A stretch of DNA of 64,000 nucleotides. Source: Pseudomonadota bacterium. Lineage in GTDB: Bacteria; Pseudomonadota; Gammaproteobacteria; Burkholderiales; Burkholderiaceae_B. Position numbers and translations under genes: made by a program. The notes beneath the pieces were generated by a model. It ran no database searches and was not told the DNA's origin. It saw only the letters and a program-made list of their open reading frames with translations. Below, one piece after another: positions 18,314 through 31,483 of the stretch; the stretch's first letter is position 1, and each line of letters starts with the position of its first letter. The stretch is from contig JAFACG010000010.1 in the NCBI GenBank assembly GCA_023425645.1, positions 162,137-226,136 of the forward strand, written 5' to 3'.

Positions 18314-19852
18314 CTAGTGCGCCCGGCACTGGGGCAAAGCCGTCAGGGACAGGCCCAGTTGCACGCGACGCTGCAGCCAGGGGCTGGCGCGATAGCGCAT
18401 ATCGCCCGTCACCGCCTGCAAGTTGCGCAGCACATCGAGCAGGTCGGCCGCGCCCACGGCATCGCCCATGGACAAGGGGCCGTTGTGCGGATAGCCCAGG
18501 CCCAGGCGCACGGCAGCGTCGATGTCCGAAGGCGTGGCGATCTGCTGCTGCGCGATGTCGCAGGCGATGTTCACGATGGTGGCCACCAGCCGCTGGGCCA
18601 CGAAGCCGGCCGAATCCTCGATCACGCTGACGGCGGTGCCGTCGCGAGCCAGCAAGGCCCAGGCCTGGTCGCGCCATTGCGGCGCGGTCGCGGCCGAACA
18701 CATCAGCACGCGGCGGCGGCCCTGCTCCAGGCCGAACAAGGTGTCCAGGGCCACGCTGCGGGCCGGATCCAGGCCGTGGCGGGCCACCAGCGTGGCCACG
18801 TCCTCGCCATAGGGCGTCAGCAGGATCAGGGCGCCGACGGGCGGATCGGCCTGTTCGGGCGCCAGCGTGGCGCCCAGGCGCTCGAGCAGCTCGCGCGCGC
18901 GCTCGTACCCTTGCGCATGGTAGGGCGCCACCCAGACGGGCGCGGCCTGCTCGACCACAGGCGCGGCAGGCTCGTCAGGAACCTGCTTCCTGCCTTCCAC
19001 ATAGGTGTAGAAGCCTTCCCCGTTCTTGCGGCCGAACAGCTTGCCGGCATGGCGGACCGCCGTGATGGGTGAAGGACGGAAGCGCGGCTCGTCGTAGAAC
19101 TGGCGATAGATGGACTCCATCACCGGATGGGACACGTCCAGCGCGGTCAGGTCCAGCAGCTCGAAAGGCCCCATGCGGAACCCCGCCTGCTCGCGCATGA
19201 TGGCGTCCACCTGGTAAAAGGGTGCGACGCATTCCTGGGCGATCTTCAGGCCCTCGATGTTCATGCCGCGCCCGGCGTGGTTGACGATGAAGCCGGGCAT
19301 GTCCTTGGCGCGCACGGGCGTGTGCCCCATCTCGCGCGAGACCTGCATCAGGGCGTCGCCCACCTCGGGCCGTGTGCGCAGCCCGTCGATGACTTCCACC
19401 ACCTTCATCAAGGGCACGGGATTGAAGAAGTGGTAACCTGCCACGCGTTCCGGATGGCGGCAGGCCTGGGCGATGGCGGTGATGGACAGGGACGAGGTAT
19501 TGGAGGCCAGCACGCAGTCGGGCGCGACGATGTCCTCCAGCTGCTGCAAGAGGCCCTGCTTGACGTCCAGCCGCTCCACGATCGCTTCCACGACCAGATC
19601 GGCGCCGGCCAGCGCCTGGAGATCCGGGGCCACCTGCAGGCCCGCCTGGGCCGCCTGCACCTGTTCGGCGCTGAGCTTGCCCTTTTCCTGCAGCCGGTTC
19701 CAGACCAAGCGCAGGTCCGCCAGGGCAGCCTGCACGGAATCGGGGTTCACGTCGTACAGCAGCACCTGCTTGCCCGCCTGGGCGGCGATCTGGGCAATGC
19801 CGCGTCCCATGGCGCCGGCTCCGACGATGGCGATGGTTTGTATCTGTTTCAT
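18314..19852 (-). CDS. 3-hydroxyacyl-CoA dehydrogenase (two-domain, PaaH/PaaC-like)
   Basis: The 512-residue cytoplasmic enzyme would oxidise an L-3-hydroxyacyl-CoA with NAD. The N-terminal Rossmann motif is IVGAGAMGRGIAQIAA. The family signature SNTSSLSITAIA and HFFNPVPLMKVVEVI follow, the latter with the catalytic His. The C-terminal helical domain is present twice (GFIVNHAGRGMNIEG and a second GFVAQRLVATIVNIAC region), as in the roughly 500-residue PaaH/PaaC type of phenylacetate degradation. ATG 19852 begins the conserved region. It is followed upstream on the same strand by a CaiB-type CoA transferase. A phenylacetate role would fit the aromatic amine cluster in this window, but other paa genes are absent, so this is only suggestive. 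Confidence 0.88.
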   Translation of the reverse strand: MKQIQTIAIVGAGAMGRGIAQIAAQAGKQVLLYDVNPDSVQAALADLRLVWNRLQEKGKLSAEQVQAAQAGLQVAPDLQALAGADLVVEAIVERLDVKQGLLQQLEDIVAPDCVLASNTSSLSITAIAQACRHPERVAGYHFFNPVPLMKVVEVIDGLRTRPEVGDALMQVSREMGHTPVRAKDMPGFIVNHAGRGMNIEGLKIAQECVAPFYQVDAIMREQAGFRMGPFELLDLTALDVSHPVMESIYRQFYDEPRFRPSPITAVRHAGKLFGRKNGEGFYTYVEGRKQVPDEPAAPVVEQAAPVWVAPYHAQGYERARELLERLGATLAPEQADPPVGALILLTPYGEDVATLVARHGLDPARSVALDTLFGLEQGRRRVLMCSAATAPQWRDQAWALLARDGTAVSVIEDSAGFVAQRLVATIVNIACDIAQQQIATPSDIDAAVRLGLGYPHNGPLSMGDAVGAADLLDVLRNLQAVTGDMRYRASPWLQRRVQLGLSLTALPQCRAH

Positions 19853-19899
19853 GTCTCGCAACCTGATCAATAAGCAATGAAAATATCGGCGCGCCGCCC

Positions 19900-21117
19900 C
19901 TAGTTGGACAGGACGGCGTCAATGTCTTCCGGCCCCAGCTCCAGCACCCGCGCCAGCACCTGGCGGGTATGCTCGCCCAGGCGCGGCGGCGCGCTGCGGT
20001 ATTGGACCGGCGTGTCGGACAGGCGCAGGGGGCTGGCCACCGAGGGCACGCTGTCGCCGTCCGGACGCGGCAAGTCCAGGCGCAGGCCGCGCGCCTGCAC
20101 CTGCGGATCCTCGTAGACCTGCGCCATGGTGTTGATGGGACCGGCCGGCACGCCCGCGGCCTCCAGGGCCTGCAGCCAGGCGTCGCGCGAACGGGTGCGC
20201 ATGACCTGCGCCAGCAGCGGCACCAGCTCCTCGCGGTGCACCACCCGGCCCGCATTGCGCGCAAAGCGCGGGTCCTGGGCCCATTCGGGATGGCCCAGTT
20301 CCTGGGCGAAGCTGCGGAACTGGGCGTCGTTGCCCACCGCCACGATCAGATGGCCGTCGCTGGCGGCGAACACCTGGTAGGGCACCAGGTTCTGGTGCGC
20401 GTTGCCGGGCCGCTGCGGCGCCTGTCCGGTTGCCAGGAAATTCATGTTCTGGTTGGCCATCATGGCCACCTGGCAATCGAGCAGGGCAATGTCCAGATGC
20501 TGGCCCAGGCCGCTGCGCTGACGCTCCAGCACGGCCGCCAGGACGGCCACCGTGGCGTACATGCCGGTCATGACGTCCGCGACAGCGACGCCCGCCTTCT
20601 GCGGTTCGCCGCCGGGCTCGCCCGTCAGGGACATCAGGCCGCCCAGGCCCTGGATCATGAAGTCGTAGCCGGGCCGGGCCGCATAGGGCCCGGTCTGCCC
20701 GAAGCCGGTGATGGAGCAATAGATCAGGCCCGGGTTGAGCGCCTTGAGCGACTCGTAGTCCAGCCCGTATTTCTTCAGCCCGCCCACCTTGAAGTTCTCT
20801 ACCAGGATGTCGCTGCGGGCCGCCAGGCGGCGCGCCAGGTCGGCGCCCGCCGGGGTGGCGATGTCCAGGGCGACGGATTCCTTGTTGCGGTTGGCGGCGC
20901 CGAAATAGGCGGCGTCGGCCGTGTCCGCCCCGTGGGCGTCTTTCAGGTACGGAGGCCCCCAGCCGCGGGTGTCGTCCCCCGCGCCGGGGCGCTCGATCTT
21001 GATGACTTCAGCGCCCAGGTCCGCCAGGTTCTGGGTGCACCAGGGCCCGGCCAGCACGCGCGTCAGGTCCAGCACGCGCAATCCGGCCAGGGGGGAGGTT
21101 CGTACGGTCGTGGTCAT
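19900..21117 (-). CDS. CoA transferase, CaiB/BaiF family (family III)
   Basis: The 405-residue product begins PLAGLRVLDLTRVLAGPWCTQNLADLGAEVIKIERPG, a clear family III signature. The catalytic Asp of formyl-CoA-transferase-type enzymes is in RPGYDFMIQGLGGLMSLTG. It would transfer CoA between carboxylic acids through an aspartyl-CoA thioester in the cytoplasm. It lies 47 bp upstream of the 3-hydroxyacyl-CoA dehydrogenase gene, so the two probably form an acyl-CoA operon. The acid substrate is unknown. Confidence 0.9.
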   Translation of the reverse strand: MTTTVRTSPLAGLRVLDLTRVLAGPWCTQNLADLGAEVIKIERPGAGDDTRGWGPPYLKDAHGADTADAAYFGAANRNKESVALDIATPAGADLARRLAARSDILVENFKVGGLKKYGLDYESLKALNPGLIYCSITGFGQTGPYAARPGYDFMIQGLGGLMSLTGEPGGEPQKAGVAVADVMTGMYATVAVLAAVLERQRSGLGQHLDIALLDCQVAMMANQNMNFLATGQAPQRPGNAHQNLVPYQVFAASDGHLIVAVGNDAQFRSFAQELGHPEWAQDPRFARNAGRVVHREELVPLLAQVMRTRSRDAWLQALEAAGVPAGPINTMAQVYEDPQVQARGLRLDLPRPDGDSVPSVASPLRLSDTPVQYRSAPPRLGEHTRQVLARVLELGPEDIDAVLSN

Positions 21118-21477
21118 AAAAAAGCAGCGATCCAGTTAAGCGTTCAATTCTGCATCATTGAAGACAGTCCGGCGTGCGGACAGGTCAAAATGCTCATGCA
21201 ATGGTCGTTTCGCCACCGGCGCTCGTTGGCGAAGCCGTCTGCGCGCAGGCGCTGAAAACCATCCTAGAATAGCCACAATAGATGGTCAGCGGCAGATGTT
21301 CCTCAGGACCTGCTCAATGTCTTCTCATGGCGACCGTTGCTCCTGCCAGTCTGCGGATGCAAGGCGCAGGCGGGCTGCCAGCCCGGCAGGCATCACGAAA
21401 AGACATTGAACAGGTTCTTAAAACCCCGCTCAGGCTTGCCGGCGGGGCGCGTATTCCGTTTCCAGGAGACCCGGCTC
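21118..21477. other. 360-bp intergenic region between divergent genes
   Basis: No convincing gene is visible. The region must hold the promoters of the divergent CoA transferase (minus) and nitronate monooxygenase (plus) genes. TAGAAT at 21265-21270 is a possible plus-strand -10 with no clear -35. A G+C-rich imperfect stem occurs around 21370-21390. Confidence 0.3.
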
Positions 21478-22449
21478 ATGCCTTCGACCTTGACCCAGCA
21501 GCTCTACCAGTCCCTGTCCCTGCCTGTCATGGCGGCGCCCATGTTCATCGTGTCCTGCCCGGCGCTGGTCATCGCCCAGTGCGCCAGCGGCATCATAGGC
21601 TCGGTGCCCGCCCTGAACGCGCGGCCCCAGGAACGCCTCAAGGACTGGCTGGACGAGATCGACGCCGCCCTGGCCGACCTGCGCGAGCGGCATCCCGAGC
21701 GCCGCATCGCCCCCTATGCCATCAACCACATCATCCACCAGTCCAACGACAGGCTGGAGCAGGACCTGGCGGTCTGCGCCGACCATCGCGTGCCGCTGGT
21801 CATCACCAGCCTGCGCGCGCCCCAGGAAATCGTCCCGCAGGTGCACGCCTGGGGCGGCAAGGTCTTTCACGACGTCACCACCCTGCGGCACGCGGAAAAA
21901 GCCCTGGAGGCCGGCGTGGACGGCCTGATCGTGGTCGCCGCCGGCGCCGGCGGCCATGCCGGCACGCTCAGCCCCTTCGTGCTGGTCAACGAGATCCGCC
22001 GCATCTTCGACGGCCCCATCGCCCTGTCCGGCGCCATGACGCGCGGGCACGACATCCTGGCCGCGCAGGCCATGGGCGCCGACCTGGCCTACATCGGCAC
22101 GCGCTTCATCGCCAGCACCGAGGCCAACGCCTCCGAGGAATACAAGAGCATGATCGTGCGCGGCCGCGCCGCCGACATCGTCTACACGCCTTTCTTCACC
22201 GGCATTCCGGGCAACTACCTGAAGGACAGCATACGCGCCGCCGGCCTGGATCCGGAACGCCTGGACCCGGAACACGCGGCCAACACGAACTTCGGTTCGG
22301 GCCTGAGCAAGGCCTGGCGCGACATCTGGGGGGCCGGCCAGGGCATAGGCGGCATCGACGCCGTGCAGCCCACGGCCGACATCGTGGCCCAGCTGCAGGC
22401 CGAGTACCGGCAGGCCCGGCAGGCACTGCTGGATTCCCCCTTTTCCTGA
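21478..22449 (+). CDS. Nitronate monooxygenase (2-nitropropane dioxygenase family)
   Basis: The 323-residue FMN-dependent TIM-barrel enzyme has LPVMAAPMFIVSCPALV at the N-terminus, and the FMN/phosphate-binding GADGLIVVAAGAGGHAG-type segment (here GVDGLIVVAAGAGGHAGTLS). ALSGAMTRGHDILAAQAMGADLAYIGTRF follows. It would oxidise nitronates, or act as a related NAD(P)H-quinone-type flavoenzyme. ATG 21478 follows CAGGAGAC. A crotonase gene starts 20 bp downstream, so they are co-transcribed. The FMN fold is sure; the substrate is not. Confidence 0.85.
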   Translation: MPSTLTQQLYQSLSLPVMAAPMFIVSCPALVIAQCASGIIGSVPALNARPQERLKDWLDEIDAALADLRERHPERRIAPYAINHIIHQSNDRLEQDLAVCADHRVPLVITSLRAPQEIVPQVHAWGGKVFHDVTTLRHAEKALEAGVDGLIVVAAGAGGHAGTLSPFVLVNEIRRIFDGPIALSGAMTRGHDILAAQAMGADLAYIGTRFIASTEANASEEYKSMIVRGRAADIVYTPFFTGIPGNYLKDSIRAAGLDPERLDPEHAANTNFGSGLSKAWRDIWGAGQGIGGIDAVQPTADIVAQLQAEYRQARQALLDSPFS

Positions 22450-22469
22450 CCCGTCCGCAGGAGACCGTC

Positions 22470-23213
22470 ATGATACGCACCCATATTGCCGAACACTGGC
22501 TGGAAATCACGCTGGACCGCCCCGAACGGCGCAACGCCCTGACCAACGCCATGTACGACGAGCTGGCCGAGCAGATCCGGCAGGCCGACCGGAACACCCA
22601 GTGGCGCGCCCTGATCCTGAACGGAGCCGGAGAGCATTTCTGCGCCGGCAACGATCTGTCCGAACTGTCCAGCGTGCGGACGGACGAGGAGCCGCCCGCC
22701 ATCCGCTTCCTCAAGAGCCTGGTGCAGGCCGACATTCCCATCATCGTCGCCGTGGAGGGCCATGCGGTGGGCATAGGCGTCACGCTGCTGCTGCATGCGG
22801 ACTTCGTCTTCGCCGCCCGCGACGCCCGGCTGCGCATGCCCTTCACCGCCCTGGGCCTGTGCCCGGAAGGCGCGTCCAGCCACCTTCTGGCCCAGATCGT
22901 GGGGCCGCGCCGGGCCAGCCAGTGGCTTCTCCAGTCGCAGGCCTTTACGGCCGAGCAGGCCATGCAGGACGGCCTGCTCACCGAACTCACCGATCCGGGC
23001 AACAGCCTGGAGGCGGCGCGCGCCTGCGCGCGTACGCTGGCCGAACAGCCGCCCCTGGCTCTGCGCGCCAGCAAAAGACTGCTGCGCGCGCCCCAGCGCC
23101 AGACCCTGCTGGAGGTGCTGGAACGAGAGCGCCAGCTCTTCCTGCAATTGCTGCAAAGCGACGAAGCCCGCCAGATCCTGGCGCAGATGGCGGCCCGCCG
23201 CAACCCGGGCTGA
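22470..23213 (+). CDS. Crotonase-family enoyl-CoA hydratase/isomerase
   Basis: The 247-residue product has the crotonase fold: LDRPERRNALTNAMYDEL, the oxyanion-hole segment EHFCAGNDLSEL, and GHAVGIGVTLLLHADFVFA. The second catalytic Glu occurs in FTALGLCPEGASSHLL. The first Glu of true hydratases (in GGGCEL-type motifs) is replaced; here the segment reads GIGVTLLL. One-Glu members are usually delta3-delta2 enoyl-CoA isomerases, so isomerase is more likely than hydratase. ATG 22470 follows GCAGGAGACC. It is paired with the nitronate monooxygenase gene. Confidence 0.85.
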   Translation: MIRTHIAEHWLEITLDRPERRNALTNAMYDELAEQIRQADRNTQWRALILNGAGEHFCAGNDLSELSSVRTDEEPPAIRFLKSLVQADIPIIVAVEGHAVGIGVTLLLHADFVFAARDARLRMPFTALGLCPEGASSHLLAQIVGPRRASQWLLQSQAFTAEQAMQDGLLTELTDPGNSLEAARACARTLAEQPPLALRASKRLLRAPQRQTLLEVLERERQLFLQLLQSDEARQILAQMAARRNPG

Positions 23214-23321
23214 GCGGGAGCCGTTTTAGTTAAACCATCAAGCATCAATTCGGACCTGCGGCCGTGGCGCCACAGCCAAACCCTTGGCTGGCACGGCTTA
23301 CGGGCAAATCGGGGGAGGTGG

Positions 23322-23353
23322 GAATTTTTTTTTGCCCGATCGCAAAAAAATTC
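23322..23353. repeat. A/T-tract inverted repeat in the gltB upstream region
   Basis: GAATTTTTTTTTGC (23322-23335) faces GCAAAAAAATTC (23342-23353) across the loop CCGATC. Further A10 and T6 tracts follow to 23390. TTGCGC (23354-23359) and TATTTA (23379-23384) could be a loosely spaced (19 bp) promoter. Such bent A/T tracts contrast with the G+C-rich surroundings and probably mark the gltB control region. Confidence 0.4.
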
Positions 23354-23439
23354 TTGCGCGAGAAAAAAAAAAGGCGGTATTTTATTTTTTGCGCTGCAAC
23401 AAATGCAGCGCTTCACAACGTTCTTTGCGGATGCCCCCC

Positions 23440-28185
<4,746 letters not shown>

Positions 28186-28219
28186 ACCCTTCCCATCACC
28201 ATCAGGAAACGGAAACATC

Positions 28220-29692
28220 ATGGGAAAGACCACTGGATTTCTTGAGTACCAACGTTTGCAGGAAGCGGTCGAGGCGCCCCTGACGCGGGTCAAGCACTGG
28301 AAGGAATTCGTCCAGGCCCTGGACGACAAGCAGGCGGGCGTGCAGGCGGCCCGCTGCATGGACTGCGGCATCCCCTTCTGCCACAACGGCTGCCCGGTGA
28401 ACAACATCATTCCGGACTGGAACGATCTGGTCTACCGGCAGCAGTGGCGGCAGGCGCTGGATGTCCTGCACTCCACCAACAACTTCCCCGAAGTCACCGG
28501 CCGCATCTGCCCGGCGCCCTGCGAGGCGGCCTGTACGCTGAACATCGACCGCATGCCGGTGGGCATCAAGTCCATCGAGCACGCCATCATCGACAAGGGC
28601 TGGGAGAACGGCTGGGTCGTGCCCCAGCCGCCCAGCCAGAAGACCGGCAAGCGCGTGGCCGTCGTCGGCTCCGGACCGGCGGGCCTGGCCTGCGCCCAGC
28701 AGCTGGCGCGCGTCGGCCACCAGGTCACGGTGTTCGACAAGAGCGACCGCATCGGCGGCCTGATGCGCTACGGCATCCCCGACTTCAAGCTGGACAAGCA
28801 CCTGCTGGACCGCCGCATCGCCCAGATGGAGGCCGAAGGCGTGGAATTCCGCCCGTCCACCTATATAGGCCGGGCCGAGGACGCGGCCGCCCGCGAGCCG
28901 GGCCTGACGGTGCTCTCGCCCGCGGACCTGGATCAGCAGTTCGACGCCATCGTGCTGGCCGGCGGCGCCGAGACCCCCCGCATGCTGGATGTGCCCGGCA
29001 GCGAGCTGGGCGGCGTGCATCCGGCCATGGACTTTCTGCGCATCCAGAACAAGCAGGTGGCCGGCGACCGCGGCAAGCCCGCCATCAGCGCCAAGGACAA
29101 GCACGTCATCGTGATCGGCGGCGGGGACACCGGCTCGGACTGCGTGGGCACCAGCAATCGCCAGGGCGCCAAGTCCGTGACCCAGTTCGAACTGATGCCG
29201 CGTCCCCCCGAGCAGGAGAACACCGCCCTGGTCTGGCCCTACTGGCCTGCCAAGCTGCGCACGTCCTCGTCCCACGAGGAAGGCTGCGAGCGCGACTGGG
29301 CCGTCAGCACCGTGGGCCTGGACGGCAAGGACGGCCAGGTCCGGCAGCTGCGCGCCGTGCGCGTGCAATGGCAGACCGACCCCGAAACCGGCCGCATGAG
29401 CATGGCGCCCGTGGAAGGTTCGGAGATGACCTTCCCCGCCGACCTGGTGCTGCTGGCCATGGGCTTTGTCTCGCCCGTGCGCCAGGTGCTGGACGCCTTC
29501 GAACTGCAGCCCGACGGACGCGGCAACGTGGCCGCCAACACCGAGGACTACCAGACCGGCCGCGCCAAGGTCTTTGCCGCCGGCGACATGCGCCGCGGCC
29601 AGTCGCTGATCGTCTGGGCCATCCGCGAAGGCCGCCAATGCGCGCGCTCAGTGGACCAGTTCCTGATGGGCAGCTCCACCCTGCCGCGCTGA
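28220..29692 (+). CDS. gltD: Glutamate synthase (NADPH) small subunit
   Basis: The 490-residue beta subunit passes electrons from NADPH via FAD and two 4Fe-4S clusters to GltB. N-terminal cluster cysteines are Cys46, 49, 54 and 58 ([13 protein letters not shown]), with a second set at 97, 101 and 105 (CPAPCEAAC). The FAD motif [14 protein letters not shown] (about 149-162) and the NADPH motif [13 protein letters not shown] (about 294-306) follow, then the C-terminal FAD segment [15 protein letters not shown] good AGGAAAC site precedes ATG 28220. A strong terminator ends the gltBD operon. Confidence 0.97.
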   Translation: MGKTTGFLEYQRLQEAVEAPLTRVKHWKEFVQALDDKQAGVQAARCMDCGIPFCHNGCPVNNIIPDWNDLVYRQQWRQALDVLHSTNNFPEVTGRICPAPCEAACTLNIDRMPVGIKSIEHAIIDKGWENGWVVPQPPSQKTGKRVAVVGSGPAGLACAQQLARVGHQVTVFDKSDRIGGLMRYGIPDFKLDKHLLDRRIAQMEAEGVEFRPSTYIGRAEDAAAREPGLTVLSPADLDQQFDAIVLAGGAETPRMLDVPGSELGGVHPAMDFLRIQNKQVAGDRGKPAISAKDKHVIVIGGGDTGSDCVGTSNRQGAKSVTQFELMPRPPEQENTALVWPYWPAKLRTSSSHEEGCERDWAVSTVGLDGKDGQVRQLRAVRVQWQTDPETGRMSMAPVEGSEMTFPADLVLLAMGFVSPVRQVLDAFELQPDGRGNVAANTEDYQTGRAKVFAAGDMRRGQSLIVWAIREGRQCARSVDQFLMGSSTLPR

Positions 29693-29714
29693 CCTGGCCT
29701 CATCCCGCCTCGAG

Positions 29715-29744
29715 AACCCGTCCGCATTGCGGGCGGGTTTTTTT
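29715..29744 (+). terminator. Intrinsic terminator of gltBD
   Basis: An 11-bp stem (AACCCGTCCGC with GCGGGCGGGTT, one G-T pair) encloses the loop ATT and is followed by a T run to 29744. It starts 22 bp after the gltD stop. Confidence 0.92.
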
Positions 29745-29843
29745 GTCCGGACTGGTATTTCCACGCAGGACAATCGCTGCCTTGCGTCGTAGCCCCGCGC
29801 GCTGAAAACCCGCATGCTGGCGACTGTGCTTTGCGAGGTTTTC

Positions 29844-30854
29844 ATGAATATGCAGGACAGTTGCTACCGCCGGCTTTTTTCTCATCGCGTGCTGCTCCAG
29901 GCCCTGGCAAGAGCCGTCCTTGCGGGTCCTCTCCTGCAGCGCTGGCGGTTGGATCAGGCACAGCCTGCCTCGCCAGTCTATGTCGGTCCCGACCTGCAGA
30001 ACCGCCAAGCCGATCTGGTCTGGAACATTCCTGCGCGACAGGGCGGACAGAATCCCATCGCGCTGCTGATCGAACACCAGTCCCAGCCGGACCATGCCAT
30101 GCCGCTGCGCATGCTTACCTATACCGTGCTGCACTATCAGGCCTTGCAGCGCGCCTATCCCCGCCGCAAGGAAAAACTGCCCTGGCTGCTGCCTGTCATC
30201 CTCTATAGCGGCCGGCGCCCCTGGCCCCAGCCTGTCCGCATCCAGAATCTGATCGATGCAGCACCAAGTCCGTGGCTGGAGTGCCACAGGCCCCGGCAGG
30301 ATATTTTGCTTTTCGACCAGAAAAAACAGGTCCTTACAGCCTTATTGCCGCCTGAAGATCCATTGATGTTGATTTGCCAAATGGAGCACAACCAGGGCCT
30401 GGTTCATCTAGCGGACTTGCTGCACACTGTTCATTGCACCCTTCCCGACCCGTGCCTGCAGCGAGACCTGGCAATCTGGGTCAACCGCGTGCTCCTGCCC
30501 CGCCATCTCCCCCACTTGACTCTGCCTCGTTTTGACCAACTGCTGGAGATCCAAGCCATGCTCATCGATCACTCATATTCCTGGACTCATCAATGGCTGG
30601 CGCAAGGACGGCAGCAAGGCATTCAGAAAGGCCTGCAAGAAGGCAGGCGGAATGGACGCCTGCAATCCTACCGTTCCCTGCTCAGCCGCCAGATGCGCCA
30701 TAAATTCGGCCGTCTTTCCCAAGCCCATTGGGAGCTGCTCGCCCAGGCCGATCTGGCCCAATTGCAGGCCTGGAGCATCCGGCTGCTGCAGGCTCAAACC
30801 TTGGAAGAGGTCTTCAGCCCGTCCCCTGACCGTTCAACAAAACCTCGGTTTTGA
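29844..30854 (+). CDS. Rpn-family (YhgA-like) recombination-promoting nuclease / transposase-like protein
   Basis: The 336-residue product matches the PD-(D/E)XK nuclease family: YRRLFSHRVLLQALAR at the N-terminus, SPVYVGPDLQNRQADLVWNI with the active Asp, IALLIEHQSQPDHAMPLRMLTYTVLHYQ with the Glu, and LPWLLPVILYSGRRPW. E. coli RpnA-type members promote RecA-independent recombination in vivo and have DNA endonuclease activity. The C-terminal half is a divergent, Gln/Arg-rich helical region. ATG 29844 follows GAGGT. No flanking inverted repeats or target duplications were found, so it is not a demonstrable insertion sequence. Confidence 0.82.
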   Translation: MNMQDSCYRRLFSHRVLLQALARAVLAGPLLQRWRLDQAQPASPVYVGPDLQNRQADLVWNIPARQGGQNPIALLIEHQSQPDHAMPLRMLTYTVLHYQALQRAYPRRKEKLPWLLPVILYSGRRPWPQPVRIQNLIDAAPSPWLECHRPRQDILLFDQKKQVLTALLPPEDPLMLICQMEHNQGLVHLADLLHTVHCTLPDPCLQRDLAIWVNRVLLPRHLPHLTLPRFDQLLEIQAMLIDHSYSWTHQWLAQGRQQGIQKGLQEGRRNGRLQSYRSLLSRQMRHKFGRLSQAHWELLAQADLAQLQAWSIRLLQAQTLEEVFSPSPDRSTKPRF

Positions 30855-30972
30855 GCAGGCTCCCCGGCGATGCGCATGCGGCCGGCTTTATCGCCCCGCC
30901 CTCTTGGCGTCATCTGACGTTTTCCTGAGCCGACGCGCATCAGCCTGGCGCCATCGGCGCGGCAAGGCATGC

Positions 30973-30996
30973 CTGACTGACTGACTGACTGACTGA
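30973..30996 (+). repeat. Tetranucleotide microsatellite (CTGA)6
   Basis: Six perfect copies of CTGA occupy 24 bp between the Rpn-family gene and the CCTAGGG repeat array. Such tracts can vary in length by slippage. No gene reading frame crosses it, so any effect would be on a promoter or spacing. Confidence 0.9.
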
Positions 30997-31031
30997 TAAG
31001 CAAGTTCATGATTTCTGGTTATTTTTTCATG

Positions 31032-31112
31032 AAACCTAGGGTTTTCCCTAAAAAACCACAACCCTAGGGCAAACTAGGGTTTACCCTTGCTTTAACCCTA
31101 GGGAAAACCCTA
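31032..31112. promoter_or_regulatory. Array of CCTAGGG/CCCTA repeats (unknown operator array)
   Basis: Within about 80 bp the half-site ACCCTA or its complement TAGGGT occurs at least six times, with TA steps centred at 31037.5, 31049.5, 31065.5, 31075.5, 31099.5 and 31111.5. The outer pairs share the same 12-bp offset: CCTAGGGTTTTCCCTA at 31035-31050 and CCTAGGGAAAACCCTA at 31097-31112. The last copy overlaps the -10 hexamer of the promoter for the small gene at 31159. This is the layout of a cooperative repressor or activator array. I do not recognise the regulator. Confidence 0.6.
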
Positions 31113-31116
31113 TAAT
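31087..31116 (+). promoter_or_regulatory. Sigma70-type promoter of the small gene
   Basis: TTGCTT (31087-31092) and consensus TATAAT (31111-31116) are 18 bp apart. The spacer contains one complete CCTAGGG palindrome, and a CCCTA half-site runs into the -10. Transcription would start about 35 bp upstream of ATG 31159. Confidence 0.7.
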
Positions 31117-31158
31117 GAAATCTCTTTCAGTCAGACCTTCACCATAAAGGCAAACGAA

Positions 31159-31395
31159 ATGTCTACCATGACCACTTACTCGCACTACATCCACTGGAGT
31201 GACGCTGTTGAGCGTGGGGTTATGCAGCATGCCCTGGAAAACGGTGAATCCGTGTCTCTCGTAGCGCTGACCAAGGAAGGCTCGTCGCTGATCTCCCGCG
31301 CCGCGCGTACTGTGTTCAACTATCTCGTCAGCGTTACCCGTGCATTGGACGAAGCCCGCATCCGCGACGCTCGCATGTCGGCCTGCTACTGGTAA
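31159..31395 (+). CDS. Small conserved-looking hypothetical protein
   Basis: A 78-residue protein starts at ATG 31159, preceded by AAAGG. It has a strong promoter upstream and a strong terminator downstream, which supports a real, highly expressed monocistronic gene. The sequence begins MSTMTTYSHYIHWSDAVER and has a central amphipathic helix (SLISRAARTVFNYLVSVTRAL). It is soluble with no signal peptide or cysteine-rich motif, ends CYW, and its family is unknown to me. The operator array suggests tight control in response to an unidentified signal. Confidence 0.75.
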   Translation: MSTMTTYSHYIHWSDAVERGVMQHALENGESVSLVALTKEGSSLISRAARTVFNYLVSVTRALDEARIRDARMSACYW

Positions 31396-31443
31396 TCCAC
31401 GCAACACCGCTGTACACCGCAACCAGATCATCGGTTGATGTTG

Positions 31444-31477
31444 AAAAGCCTGCTGATTCAGCAGGCTTTTGTTTTTT
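31444..31477. terminator. Strong intrinsic terminator
   Basis: A perfect 12-bp stem (AAAAGCCTGCTG with CAGCAGGCTTTT) has the loop ATT and is followed by GTTTTTT. It ends the small gene. The A run on the left makes it usable for the convergent rep gene, which stops 7 bp away. Confidence 0.93.
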
Positions 31478-31483
31478 CCGGAC

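Noticed and set aside
31032..31112. Telomere-like (TAGGGTTT) repeat
   Set aside because: The resemblance is superficial. The copies are in both orientations, irregular, and sit inside a bacterial promoter.
30973..31116. CRISPR array near the CCTAGGG and CTGA repeats
   Set aside because: The repeats are short (4-16 bp) and irregularly spaced with no constant repeat-spacer pattern and no cas genes.
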